This document shows positions 17,451-25,387 of a DNA stretch of 51,899 bases, piece by piece. The DNA is taken from assembly GCA_023391185.1 (NCBI GenBank), contig JAEWBI010000042.1, positions 1 to 51,899 on the forward strand, in the 5' to 3' direction. The notes beneath the pieces are model-generated. The model was not told the DNA's origin. It was given only the letters and a program-made list of their open reading frames with translations, and made no database searches. Each line of letters starts with the position of its first letter. Position 1 is the first letter of the stretch. Origin of the DNA: Bacillota bacterium. Its GTDB lineage: Bacteria; Bacillota_I; Bacilli_A; RF39; UBA660. Both the position numbers and the translations under genes were made by a program.

Positions 17451-17798
17451 ATGCTTGATATATTTCCAAGTTCACTAATAGATTTATTAATAATTAGTGT
17501 TACACTTAGTTTTGTATTAATGGCTTTAATTCAAAAAATAAAGAAACTATCATTTATAAATAAAGAGTGGCAAATTTGGATGGTAAATTTATTTTTATCA
17601 TTTAGTATTGCAATACCATTTGGAATAAAGTTCTATGATGCCAGTTTAAACGACGGAATATGGATTGGCTTATTTACATTTATAGGTGCACCAACTCTAT
17701 ATGAAACACTAAAAAATCAGAACATTTTGACTTATAAACCGACATCTTTAAATAGTACTGTTAAAATTCCAATTAAAAATAAAATTTCAACAGAATAA
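17451..17798 (+). CDS. Small membrane protein, holin-like topology
   Basis: The 115-residue protein has an N-terminal transmembrane segment (about 8-27), a short basic linker, a second hydrophobic region (about 41-60) and a Gly-rich third stretch (about 69-83). I chose the ATG after AGGTGATGTT. Upstream in-frame starts lack a ribosome binding site. The layout is reminiscent of phage-type holins and prophage remnants, but no lysin or phage gene is adjacent, so I do not call it one. Confidence 0.5.
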   Translation: MLDIFPSSLIDLLIISVTLSFVLMALIQKIKKLSFINKEWQIWMVNLFLSFSIAIPFGIKFYDASLNDGIWIGLFTFIGAPTLYETLKNQNILTYKPTSLNSTVKIPIKNKISTE

Positions 17799-18055
17799 AA
17801 TTGTAAAAAAAATACAAAAATCAAAAAAAATAAAAAATCAAAAAATGGAAAAACTGAAAAAAAATGAAAAAAATCAAAAAAAGTAATATATTCAAAAAAT
17901 AACATTGTCTTTTAAAACAAAGGATAAAATGATGATTTTACGAATAAATTACTTTTTTTAAAATAAATCAAAAAATAGAAAAATGTAAAATGTAAAATTT
18001 TTAAAAATTCAAAAAACTGTTTATGTCTTTAAAAATAAGGGTTTATAAAATTATG
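17799..18055. other. A-tract-rich non-coding region upstream of nrdD
   Basis: Repeated TCAAAAA/TGAAAAA units (from about 17811 to 17883, and more loosely to 18080) give A-tracts roughly every 8-11 bp, a pattern that can bend DNA. A 13-codon Lys-rich frame at 17845-17886 is only a by-product of the A-runs. No other coding sequence is seen. Confidence 0.5.
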
Positions 18056-18069
18056 CGAACAAAAGTTCG
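18056..18069. promoter_or_regulatory. LexA (DinR)-type SOS box
   Basis: CGAACAAAAGTTCG is an inverted repeat with the GAAC-N4-GTTC core and both outer C/G bases of the Gram-positive LexA operator. It ends 20 bp upstream of the -35 of the nrdD promoter. I see no other GAAC-N4-GTTC in the window. No lexA gene is in view. Confidence 0.6.
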
Positions 18070-18089
18070 AAAAAATATCAAAAAAGTTA

Positions 18090-18119
18090 TTGACTTTACA
18101 TAAAATATAATACTATAAT
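18090..18119 (+). promoter_or_regulatory. Promoter of the nrdD operon
   Basis: TTGACT (18090-18095), an 18-bp spacer and TATAAT (18114-18119). A second TATAAT at 18106-18111 is too close to this -35. Confidence 0.65.
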
Positions 18120-18154
18120 GAAATTGTAAAAAAGATATAACAGGAGGAAAGAAT

Positions 18155-20455
18155 ATGATAGTTACAGAGGAACAACTTCCAACAATTATGGTTGTAAAAA
18201 GAGATGGTAAAAAGGTTGATTTTAACGGATCAAAAGTAGCTATGGCTATTAAAAAAGGTTTTGATAGTGTAATAGATGAAGATGCTGAGGAGCCAAAATA
18301 TACTACAAAGGATATTCAAAAAGTATATCAAGGTGTTCTTAAAAGAATAAATAAGGAATATGCTGAAGAAGAAAAAATCAAAATTGAAACTATACAAGAT
18401 ATGATTGAAGATGAACTAAAGAAAAAAGGGTATGAAGATGTTTATAATTCATTCTCTGAATATAGGGAAAGAAGAGCACAATCTCGTCAATTATTTATAG
18501 ATGAAAAGAAAATGCATAAATTCTTAAAAACTATTGAAAGTTTAGGACTTAAATCTGCACGTGAAGAAGATACAAAAAGAGAAAATGCTAATGTAGATGG
18601 TGACACTGCAATGGGTACTATGCTTCAGTATGGTAGTACTGTTTCAAAAGAATTTGCTAAATCATATTTAATGAAAAAGAAATTTGCAGAGGCTCATGAC
18701 AGTGGTGACATTCATATACATGACATGGACTTTATGCCAATGGGAACAACTACTTGCTGCCAAATAGATTTAAATAAACTATTTAAGAATGGATTTTCAA
18801 CTGGTCACGGACATTTAAGGGAACCAAATGATATTATGTCTTATGGTGCACTTGCTGCCATTGCTATTCAATCAAATCAAAATGATCAACATGGTGGCCA
18901 GGCTATACCTGCTTTTGATTATTATTTAGCACCAGGTGTATTAAAAACATATAGAAAACAACTAAAGCAAATTATATATGATCTACTTGATTATTCTGGA
19001 TTTTTAACTTTTATTAATATGGATAAGATAGTAAAAGAACTAGATAAAATAGAAACAATTGAATTTGATATTCACGATCTTGATGAATGTGCAAAGGGTT
19101 CAGATGAAGTAAAACGTATCTTTGAAATGGGTGCTAAAAAGGCTTTACAAAAAACTGATCGTATTACTTTTCAAGCTATGGAAGCATTTATTCATAATTT
19201 AAATACAATGCATTCAAGAGCAGGAGCTCAAGTTCCATTTTCTTCAATTAACTTTGGAACTGATATAAGTCCAGAAGGAAGAATGGTAATTAAAAATTAT
19301 TTATTAGCTGCAGATGCTGGCTTAGGTAAGAGTGAAACTCCAATATTCCCAATATCAATATTTAAAGTAAAAGAAGGAGTTAACTATAATCCTGAAGATC
19401 CTAGCTATGATTTATTGCAATTAGCATGCAAAGTATCAGCGAAAAGATTATTTCCAAATTTCTCATTCTTAGATTCTCCATTCAATAAAGAGTTCTTGAA
19501 GGAAGGAGATTACAATACAGAAGTTGGTTATATGGGATGCCGTACTCGTGTTTTAGCTAATCATGTTGACCCAGAAAAAGCAATTACAGCTGGACGTGGA
19601 AACTTATCATTTACATCTATAAATTTACCACGCTTAGGTATTAAACACGGTATTGTTACTAAAGAACAAACTGATTTAGATGGTTTCTTTGAAGAACTAG
19701 GAGAATTACTTGAATTAGTTAAAGATCAATTACTTGAAAGATTTGAAATTCAATGTAATAGAAGAATTTACAATTTTCCTTTCTTATTAGGGCAAGGTGT
19801 TTGGATGGATAGTGAGAAATTAAAGCCAACGGATAGATTAAGAAAAGTATTAAAGCATGGTACATTAACAGTTGGATTTATTGGTCTTGCTGAATGTTTA
19901 AAAGCATTAATTGGTAAGCATCATGGTGAAAGCCAAGAAGCGCAAGAATTAGGTCTAAAAATAATTACATTTATGAGAAATAAACTAGATGAATTCTCAG
20001 ATAAATACAATTTAAACTTCAGTGTTATAGCAACACCAGCGGAAGGATTGTCTGGAAGATTCACTAGAATTGATAGAGCAATTTATGGAAAAATTAAAGG
20101 TGTAACTGATAGAGAATATTACACTAACTCATTCCATATTCCAGTTTATTATAATATTTCTGTAGCTAGAAAAATACATCTTGAAGCACCATATCATGCA
20201 CAGACTTTAGGTGGGCACATTACTTATATTGAATTAGACGGTGATACATCAGCGAATGTTAGTGCTTTTGAAAGCATTATTAGGATGATGAAAGAAGCTG
20301 GTATTGGTTATGGAGCAATAAACCATCCAGTTGATAGAGATCCTGTTTGTGGGTATGTAGGAGTTATTGGTGATGTATGTCCAAAATGTGGACGTCATAC
20401 AGGAGAACCAGTAAGTGTTGAAAAATTAAGAGAATTAGGCTGTGAATTAAAATAA
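18155..20455 (+). CDS. nrdD: Anaerobic ribonucleoside-triphosphate reductase, catalytic chain without glycyl-radical loop
   Basis: The 766-residue class III reductase chain reduces ribonucleoside triphosphates in anaerobes. An ATP-cone lies at about 9-105 (VVKRDGKKVDFNGSKVAMAI). The core resembles the Lactococcus type, with DSGDIHIHDMDFMPMGTTTC, CQIDLNKLF and SNQNDQHGGQ. The C-terminus has a zinc ribbon (DPVCGYVG and DVCPKCGR, about 730-747), then stops after KLRELGCELK. In single-chain homologues, the glycyl-radical segment RxxGYL follows this ribbon. Here it is on a separate small protein 11 bp downstream with its own ribosome binding site. AGGAGG precedes the ATG. The operon has a SOS-type box upstream. 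Confidence 0.93.
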   Translation: MIVTEEQLPTIMVVKRDGKKVDFNGSKVAMAIKKGFDSVIDEDAEEPKYTTKDIQKVYQGVLKRINKEYAEEEKIKIETIQDMIEDELKKKGYEDVYNSFSEYRERRAQSRQLFIDEKKMHKFLKTIESLGLKSAREEDTKRENANVDGDTAMGTMLQYGSTVSKEFAKSYLMKKKFAEAHDSGDIHIHDMDFMPMGTTTCCQIDLNKLFKNGFSTGHGHLREPNDIMSYGALAAIAIQSNQNDQHGGQAIPAFDYYLAPGVLKTYRKQLKQIIYDLLDYSGFLTFINMDKIVKELDKIETIEFDIHDLDECAKGSDEVKRIFEMGAKKALQKTDRITFQAMEAFIHNLNTMHSRAGAQVPFSSINFGTDISPEGRMVIKNYLLAADAGLGKSETPIFPISIFKVKEGVNYNPEDPSYDLLQLACKVSAKRLFPNFSFLDSPFNKEFLKEGDYNTEVGYMGCRTRVLANHVDPEKAITAGRGNLSFTSINLPRLGIKHGIVTKEQTDLDGFFEELGELLELVKDQLLERFEIQCNRRIYNFPFLLGQGVWMDSEKLKPTDRLRKVLKHGTLTVGFIGLAECLKALIGKHHGESQEAQELGLKIITFMRNKLDEFSDKYNLNFSVIATPAEGLSGRFTRIDRAIYGKIKGVTDREYYTNSFHIPVYYNISVARKIHLEAPYHAQTLGGHITYIELDGDTSANVSAFESIIRMMKEAGIGYGAINHPVDRDPVCGYVGVIGDVCPKCGRHTGEPVSVEKLRELGCELK

Positions 20456-20466
20456 AGGAGAAAAAT

Positions 20467-20649
20467 ATGAAGGATACTAAAATTGAGAAAACTGAACAAA
20501 AAGAAGAAAAGAAAATTGGTGACGGGATAGAATTTGAAAGAATTCGTCGTATTACTGGATATTTAGTTGGTACTGTAGACCGTTTTAATAATGGAAAACG
20601 TGCTGAAGAACACGACCGCGTTAAACATGATGTTTCAGGCGTAGCATAA
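20467..20649 (+). CDS. Separate glycyl-radical domain of the anaerobic ribonucleotide reductase
   Basis: The 60-residue protein has a charged Lys/Glu N-terminus (1-20) and then the conserved C-terminal block of NrdD: FERIRRITGYLVGTVDRFNN followed by GKRAEEHDRVKH. The glycine at 31 in RRITGYL would be the radical site activated by NrdG. The start is well defined: AAGGAG lies 5-6 bp upstream, and the frame differs from that of nrdD. The nrdD stop would also have to be lost to merge the two, so a single sequencing error cannot explain the split. The natural inference is that this peptide docks to the NrdD chain to complete the active site. It is followed by nrdG two bases after its stop. Confidence 0.85.
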   Translation: MKDTKIEKTEQKEEKKIGDGIEFERIRRITGYLVGTVDRFNNGKRAEEHDRVKHDVSGVA

Positions 20650-20651
20650 GC

Positions 20652-21218
20652 ATGAAGATTCGTTTGGCAGCGCCTATACAATATGATAGTATTGTAGATG
20701 GTGAAGGAATAAGAGCAGTTATGTGGACACAAGGATGCCCACATAACTGTCTAGGATGCCATAATCCAGAAACGCATGATTTTAACGGTGGTTTTGAAGT
20801 AGATACTAGTGAAGTTATAAAAGAACTACAAGAAAATTTAAGATATCAAGATGGTATAACACTTTCGGGTGGTGATCCATTTATGCAACCTAAAGCTGTT
20901 AGTGAAATTGCTAAAGCAATAAGTGAACTTAACAAAAATGTATGGGCTTATACTGGTTTTACATTTGAACAATTACTAGAAATGAGTAAAAAAAATAAAT
21001 ACATAATGGAGATTTTAAATAACATTGATGTTCTTGTAGATGGTAAATTTATAATTACTGAAAGAAGTATGGATTTATATTATAAGGGATCTAGGAATCA
21101 AAGAATCATAGATGTTAGAAAGAGTTTAAACTGTGATAAAGTAATACTTATTTCTAGGTATGCTAACGAAAAAAAATACGATAATATGATACAAAAAGAG
21201 GACTATATATTTGTTTAA
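20652..21218 (+). CDS. nrdG: Anaerobic ribonucleotide reductase activating protein (radical SAM)
   Basis: The 188-residue radical SAM enzyme uses S-adenosylmethionine and a [4Fe-4S] cluster to form the glycyl radical on NrdD. The cluster motif is CPHNCLGC (Cys 29, 33, 36), with the SAM-binding GGDP at about 75-78. The closing GSRNQRIIDV also matches NrdG. It starts two bases after the stop of the glycyl-radical peptide with no clear ribosome binding site, so translation is probably coupled. The ORF ends in a terminator hairpin. Confidence 0.93.
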   Translation: MKIRLAAPIQYDSIVDGEGIRAVMWTQGCPHNCLGCHNPETHDFNGGFEVDTSEVIKELQENLRYQDGITLSGGDPFMQPKAVSEIAKAISELNKNVWAYTGFTFEQLLEMSKKNKYIMEILNNIDVLVDGKFIITERSMDLYYKGSRNQRIIDVRKSLNCDKVILISRYANEKKYDNMIQKEDYIFV

Positions 21219-21233
21219 TATATAGTCTTTTTT
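21201..21233 (+). terminator. Terminator of the nrdD-nrdG operon
   Basis: A 10-bp perfect stem (21201-21210 with 21218-21227), a 7-nt loop and T6. It overlaps the 3' end of nrdG and also the possible sporulation promoter of yunB. Confidence 0.85.
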
Positions 21234-21243
21234 GACATATGAT
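21216..21243 (+). promoter_or_regulatory. Possible SigE-type promoter of yunB
   Basis: TAATATA (21216-21222), 13 bp, then CATATGAT (21236-21243) fit the mother-cell SigE pattern (ATATT-like -35, CATANNNT -10). In Bacillus, yunB is SigE-dependent. The expected start site falls about at the ATG, so the mRNA may be almost leaderless. Confidence 0.4.
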
Positions 21244-21248
21244 ATAGT

Positions 21249-22019
21249 ATGAAAAGAAAAATAAGACTTAAAAAAAAGGTTTTCCACAGTAAAAAAATTA
21301 AAAAAGCAAATCTTTTAATATTGATATTACTCTTTTTAATGCTTGCTATAGTTTTTACACTTAGTCAAATAAGTGCAAAGATAACACCAATTTTAGTAAA
21401 TTATGCAGAAATTGAAGTTAAAAAGTTAGCAACTATAGTAATAGGGAAAACAATTATAGACGAACTCTCTAGTGATTTAAGTACTGAATCATTATTTATT
21501 ATAAATAAAAATGCTGAAAGCAATATAGAAACAATTGATTTTAATACTGTTACTGTTAATAAAATCTTAATTGCTTCAGGTACAGCTGTACAAATGAATT
21601 TAAAATATTTGGAAGCTGGAGAGTTGGATAAAATAAGTATAGGTAAAGAATCGTTAATTAATTATGATGAAGATTCATTAGAGAAAGGAATCATTTATAG
21701 AGTTCCAATGGGCGCTGTTTTTAATAACTCTTTTTTATCAAATCTTGGTCCGAAAATACCTATTAAATTTAACTTGATTGGAAATATTGCTACAAACTTA
21801 AAAAATACAATAACTAATTATGGAATAAATAATGCCTTAATTGAGACAGTTATGCATCTAAAACTATCAATAAGAGTAATTTTACCTATTACAGCCAAAG
21901 AAATAAGCATAGAATCAGATGTGCCTATATCAATAAAAATGATATCTGGAAAAGTACCTGAATTATATTTAAATGGTTATAATCAAACCTCGCCTACTTT
22001 AACTTTGCCGGTGGAATAA
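21249..22019 (+). CDS. yunB: Sporulation protein YunB
   Basis: The 256-residue protein has a basic N-terminus, one transmembrane helix (about 24-42) and a large external domain. The landmarks GIIYRVPMGAVFNNSFLSNL and GPKIPIKFNLIGNIATNLK, then NYGINNALIE, a beta-rich block and a VPELYLNGY end all match the YunB family, which is needed for efficient sporulation in Bacillus. No ribosome binding site is visible before the ATG, and it lies only 16 bp after the nrdG terminator. The start is therefore uncertain. It sits near yutD here, as in B. subtilis, which supports the call. Confidence 0.85.
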   Translation: MKRKIRLKKKVFHSKKIKKANLLILILLFLMLAIVFTLSQISAKITPILVNYAEIEVKKLATIVIGKTIIDELSSDLSTESLFIINKNAESNIETIDFNTVTVNKILIASGTAVQMNLKYLEAGELDKISIGKESLINYDEDSLEKGIIYRVPMGAVFNNSFLSNLGPKIPIKFNLIGNIATNLKNTITNYGINNALIETVMHLKLSIRVILPITAKEISIESDVPISIKMISGKVPELYLNGYNQTSPTLTLPVE

Positions 22020-22058
22020 AATATCTATATGTGCTATAATTAAGCTAGAGGTGTTATT

Positions 22059-23762
22059 ATGGCGAAGAAAAAAAGGGTAAGGGTAAAAAATGTATTTTTG
22101 CTTCTAGTTTTAATTGTTGTTCTAATTGGTGGAATCTTTTATGCGGGTAAATATATACTTACTAGAACTATTGGTATAATTATTGAAAAATCAGTTGACG
22201 CTTATATAGGTTCAACTACTCCCGATGTTCAGTTATATAATATAGATTATACTGAAGCAGATAAAATTATTAGAGGAACTAAAATAATTTTATATGATAA
22301 AGATGTTATTAAAGAAGTAGATGATGAGGAGCCAGTGACATATAAGAAAATCAAATACAATAAAGAAACATATTTAATTAATCCTGGTAGTGTTGTAAAT
22401 ACATATGAGGAGGCGGTTATGGAAACTAAAAAATATGTTAGAACAAATATAACAGTTTATGTAGATAGTGAAAAAGTAGATATTAAAGGTTCACTAAAAA
22501 AAGGCGTTATGTTAGATATAATTGGTTTTGATAAGCTTAATAAAGATGGAACTGTTAATATGTACAAAATTAAGAGTGGTGATATAGAAGGTTATGCTTA
22601 TTCTAAATATTTAGTTGATACTTTAGAATTAGCAAATGCTAACTATGATCAAGATGGAATTTATAAAATACATGCAGGTAGAGGAGATAATCTAGGTGGT
22701 GGAAGTGCAGCTGATTTAGATTATTATCCAAATGAAAAACCAAAAATAGAGGGAAATGAAATGCCAACATATGCAAAAGCAATATATATGAATGCAGGAG
22801 TTGTTGGTAATGTTGATGCTTACATTCAGTTTGCTAAGAAATATGGAGTTAATGCCATTGTTGTAGATATCAAAGAAGATACTGTTCCGGGTTATCCTTC
22901 AAAAGTGATGCAGGAGTATTCACCAACTGCTTATGGTCGCGCCGCAAATAGCTGGGATAACTACAAGAATGCTATTGGAAAAATAAAAGATGCTGGAATA
23001 TACGCCATAGGAAGAATTGTAACGTTTAAGGATAGTTATTATATCACTGACCATCCTGAGGCAGCAATTATTAGTACTTCTACTGGTAAGCCTTATTTAC
23101 ATAATGGTTCTTATTGGCCAAGTGCCTTTGTAAGAAATGTTTGGGAATACAATGTTAAATTAGCCATTGAAGCAGTAAGAGAAATGGGATTTAATGAAAT
23201 ACAGTTTGATTATATGCGTTTCCCTGATAGAACTAATTCAATTGAAAAGCAAGGATTAGTAAATATGAAAAACACATATGGTGAAAGCAAAGCACAGGCA
23301 TTACAAAATTTCTTAATGTATGCTTGCGATGAAATACATAAAGCAGGTGCTTACGTTTCAGTAGATGTTTTTGGAGAAACATCAAACACTTACGTAACAG
23401 CTTATGGACAGTACTGGCCAGCTATTTCTAATGTAATTGATGCGATAAGTGCTATGCCATATCCAGATCATTTTGATGCAGGCCAATTTGGACTGCCAAC
23501 TCCATGGACACAACCATATACTTTAATGAAATTATGGGCGACGCAAGCAGCTGGTAGACAAACTGAAATACCAACACCTGCTATCGCAAGAACTTGGATA
23601 CAAGCATATAATGCTATTAAACCGCCATACAATGAATATGGTCCTTCACAAATAAGTGATCAAATTAAAGGATTAGTAGATGGTGGACTAACAGGTGGAT
23701 TTATTACATGGAATAGTGGTTCTAATTTAGATAAATACAATAGTATAGCAACGGGGTGGTAA
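22059..23762 (+). CDS. DUF4015 putative glycoside hydrolase, membrane-anchored
   Basis: The 567-residue protein has an N-terminal transmembrane anchor (about 11-33). Next comes a ~160-residue region that may include an SH3-like fold (TNITVYVDSEKVDIKGSLKKG and an IEGYAYSKYL strand). From about 230 to the end lies a TIM-barrel glycoside-hydrolase domain of the DUF4015 family (IYMNAGVVGN, VVDIKED, NEIQFDYMRFPDR, YVSVDVFGE, AISAMPYPDHF, GFITWNSGSN). The acidic residues in VVDIKED and FDYMRFPD are candidates for catalysis. The substrate is unknown. It could act on a cell-wall or spore glycan. Its position between yunB and yutD, with only one base before the latter, points to an envelope role. Confidence 0.8.
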   Translation: MAKKKRVRVKNVFLLLVLIVVLIGGIFYAGKYILTRTIGIIIEKSVDAYIGSTTPDVQLYNIDYTEADKIIRGTKIILYDKDVIKEVDDEEPVTYKKIKYNKETYLINPGSVVNTYEEAVMETKKYVRTNITVYVDSEKVDIKGSLKKGVMLDIIGFDKLNKDGTVNMYKIKSGDIEGYAYSKYLVDTLELANANYDQDGIYKIHAGRGDNLGGGSAADLDYYPNEKPKIEGNEMPTYAKAIYMNAGVVGNVDAYIQFAKKYGVNAIVVDIKEDTVPGYPSKVMQEYSPTAYGRAANSWDNYKNAIGKIKDAGIYAIGRIVTFKDSYYITDHPEAAIISTSTGKPYLHNGSYWPSAFVRNVWEYNVKLAIEAVREMGFNEIQFDYMRFPDRTNSIEKQGLVNMKNTYGESKAQALQNFLMYACDEIHKAGAYVSVDVFGETSNTYVTAYGQYWPAISNVIDAISAMPYPDHFDAGQFGLPTPWTQPYTLMKLWATQAAGRQTEIPTPAIARTWIQAYNAIKPPYNEYGPSQISDQIKGLVDGGLTGGFITWNSGSNLDKYNSIATGW

Positions 23763-23763
23763 T

Positions 23764-24042
23764 ATGAAAAAAGTTAAAATTAATGAAGTTGATTATGAAG
23801 TAATAGAAAATTATAAAGATGCTCTAAGAATAGAAAATTTAAACGAAATGATGACTGACTACTTTGATGGATATGATTATATATTAGGAGATTGGTCTTA
23901 TGGTAAACTTAGATTAAAAGGATTTTGTGATAAACAAAATAAGATGAGGAATAATTTAAATTCATATGAGAGTATAAAAGAATATATAAAAAATTACTGC
24001 TCATTTGAGTGTCAATATTTTATATTGAAAAAAAATATCTAA
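23764..24042 (+). CDS. yutD: YutD-like protein
   Basis: The 92-residue soluble protein belongs to the YutD/DUF1027-like family of unknown function. Diagnostic pieces are a YDYILGDWSYGKLRLKGFCD core at about 40-58 and the Cys-containing end YCSFECQYFILKK. The start follows the glycosidase stop by one base, with GGGGTGG as ribosome binding site inside that gene. Close neighbours in Bacillus (yun/yut region) include yunB, supporting the assignment. It is a little shorter than the usual YutD of about 100 residues. Confidence 0.8.
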   Translation: MKKVKINEVDYEVIENYKDALRIENLNEMMTDYFDGYDYILGDWSYGKLRLKGFCDKQNKMRNNLNSYESIKEYIKNYCSFECQYFILKKNI

Positions 24043-24046
24043 TAAT

Positions 24047-24075
24047 TTGACAAAATAGCCTTTTTCTTATAAAAT
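24047..24075 (+). promoter_or_regulatory. SigA-type promoter of the Nudix regulator
   Basis: TTGACA (24047-24052), a 17-bp spacer and TAAAAT (24070-24075). A palindromic GTGT-N7-ACAC (24084-24098 region) just downstream could be an operator, but it is A-rich and may be chance. Confidence 0.65.
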
Positions 24076-24114
24076 AATTCCCGTGTAAAAAAAACACAAA
24101 AAAGGAGTAGTTTT

Positions 24115-24786
24115 ATGAGTGTTTTTACTAAGGAATATAATAATTATCTAGAGACACTAATTACAATTTTCACTGTTGATAAAGGAAATTTGAGTGTTCT
24201 TCTAGTTCGTAAAAAAGATGAGCCATATAAAGGCTACTGGATTTTGCCAGGGAATATGCTAAAAAATACTGAAACTCTTGAAGATAATATTACAGATGCT
24301 GTACTTGATGATACTGGATTATTAAATGTTTATATTGAACAATGTTATACATTTAGTACATTAAAAAGAAATCCAGATGAGAGAGTTATAGCAACTTCTT
24401 TTATGGGAATAGTAGATAGTAAGAGTGCGGAAATAAAAAGAGAAGAAAGACCTGAAGTGGTTAGTGAATGGTTTTCTATAGATGCTATTCCTAAAATGGC
24501 TTATGATAATGAAGAAGTAATTAAAAGGAATGTAGAATATCTTAAAAAGAAAATTGTTAATAGTAATGTATTAAAAAGTTTATTTCCAAGTGATTTCACT
24601 CTTCCAGAACTTCAAAAGGTTTATGAACAAATTTTAGGTAAAAAACTAGATAGAAGAAATTTTAGAAAAAGATTTATTAGTTTAAATTTAATTGAAGATA
24701 CTAATGAAAAAAATATTGGATGCAGTGGACGTCCAGCAAAATTATATAGATTTAAGGATGAAATCAAGCAAATAGATTTATTTTAA
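24115..24786 (+). CDS. Nudix-related transcriptional regulator (NrtR-like)
   Basis: The 223-residue protein has a Nudix-fold domain (about 15-140) and a C-terminal winged helix (about 150-215). In the Nudix box, GNMLKNTETLEDNITDAVL and then DDTGLL, the catalytic glutamates of REUXEEXGU are lost. This is typical of NrtR-type regulators that bind ADP-ribose-related ligands without hydrolysing them. The C-terminal KLDRRNFRKRFISLNLIED and GRPAKLYRF match the NrtR DNA-binding part. NrtR usually controls NAD or sugar genes, but none are adjacent. The next gene starts 12 bp later. AAAGGAG precedes the ATG. Confidence 0.85.
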   Translation: MSVFTKEYNNYLETLITIFTVDKGNLSVLLVRKKDEPYKGYWILPGNMLKNTETLEDNITDAVLDDTGLLNVYIEQCYTFSTLKRNPDERVIATSFMGIVDSKSAEIKREERPEVVSEWFSIDAIPKMAYDNEEVIKRNVEYLKKKIVNSNVLKSLFPSDFTLPELQKVYEQILGKKLDRRNFRKRFISLNLIEDTNEKNIGCSGRPAKLYRFKDEIKQIDLF

Positions 24787-24798
24787 GGCGGTGGTATT

Positions 24799-25296
24799 AT
24801 GAATAATAAAGGATTCGGAATTATAAATATTTTGATTTTTGCAATATTTGCAATATTAGCAATATTTGTATTTTATACTTTTGTAATGCAAATTGTAGGC
24901 ATAATGCCATCTCGTCATATTCCAAACTATACTAATGAATACAGCAAATATTTCAAATCAGCTATTAGTAATGATGTAAGTTATATTTCTAATAATAATA
25001 GAATAGAAGAATATACTAGCTATGATGATATTGAAGATTCTACTGTTAATGCCACTAAAAGATATATAGTTGATTATTATTCAACATTATTCGATAATGA
25101 TCCATTATATATAAATTTAACAACTTTACAAAGTTATGGGTATATAAGTACGATAATGGATATAAATAATAGTAGTACAGTTTGTACTGGCTATACAAAA
25201 GTTTTAAAAAATGGTAATAATGTAACTTATAATCCATATATAAATTGTGGCAGTAATTATACTACTGAAGGATATATTAGTAGATTAGATAAGTAA
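24799..25296 (+). CDS. Prepilin-like protein
   Basis: The 165-residue protein begins MNNKGFGIINILIF. KGFG, followed by ~25 hydrophobic residues, resembles a type IV prepilin (class III) signal, with cleavage expected after Gly5. The rest is a polar, Tyr/Asn-rich domain with two cysteines (TVCTG and INCGS) near the C-terminus that could form a disulfide, as in pilins. No prepilin peptidase, assembly ATPase or other pilin gene is in the window. The gene is 12 bp after the regulator gene, with GGCGGTGG as ribosome binding site, and is followed by a terminator. Alternative: another type of anchored surface protein. Confidence 0.55.
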   Translation: MNNKGFGIINILIFAIFAILAIFVFYTFVMQIVGIMPSRHIPNYTNEYSKYFKSAISNDVSYISNNNRIEEYTSYDDIEDSTVNATKRYIVDYYSTLFDNDPLYINLTTLQSYGYISTIMDINNSSTVCTGYTKVLKNGNNVTYNPYINCGSNYTTEGYISRLDK

Positions 25297-25320
25297 GGTC
25301 AAAACAGACCTTTTCTTTTC
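25295..25320 (+). terminator. Terminator after the prepilin-like gene
   Basis: A stem AAGGTC/GACCTT (25295-25300 with 25307-25312), a 6-nt loop and TTCTTTTC. Confidence 0.7.
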
Positions 25321-25342
25321 TAATAATAAAATAAAAAAAGTG

Positions 25343-25371
25343 TTGACAACTACTATATAAAATGTTAATAT
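25343..25371 (+). promoter_or_regulatory. Promoter of the str operon
   Basis: TTGACA (25343-25348), a 17-bp spacer and TAATAT (25366-25371). The transcript leader to rpsL is about 90 nt. Confidence 0.7.
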
Positions 25372-25387
25372 ATTGTTGCATTCAACT

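Noticed and set aside
17451..17798. Prophage region suggested by the holin-like protein
   Set aside because: No lysin, portal, terminase, integrase or attachment repeats are nearby.
17845..17886. 13-codon Lys-rich frame in the A-tract region
   Set aside because: Composition is due to A-runs; no ribosome binding site.
20364..20744. Minus-strand open frame over the end of nrdD, the glycyl-radical gene and nrdG
   Set aside because: It is opposite three conserved genes and has no family signal or ribosome binding site.
21232..21237. TTGACA before yunB as a SigA -35
   Set aside because: The ATG is only 12 bp downstream; no -10 fits in between.
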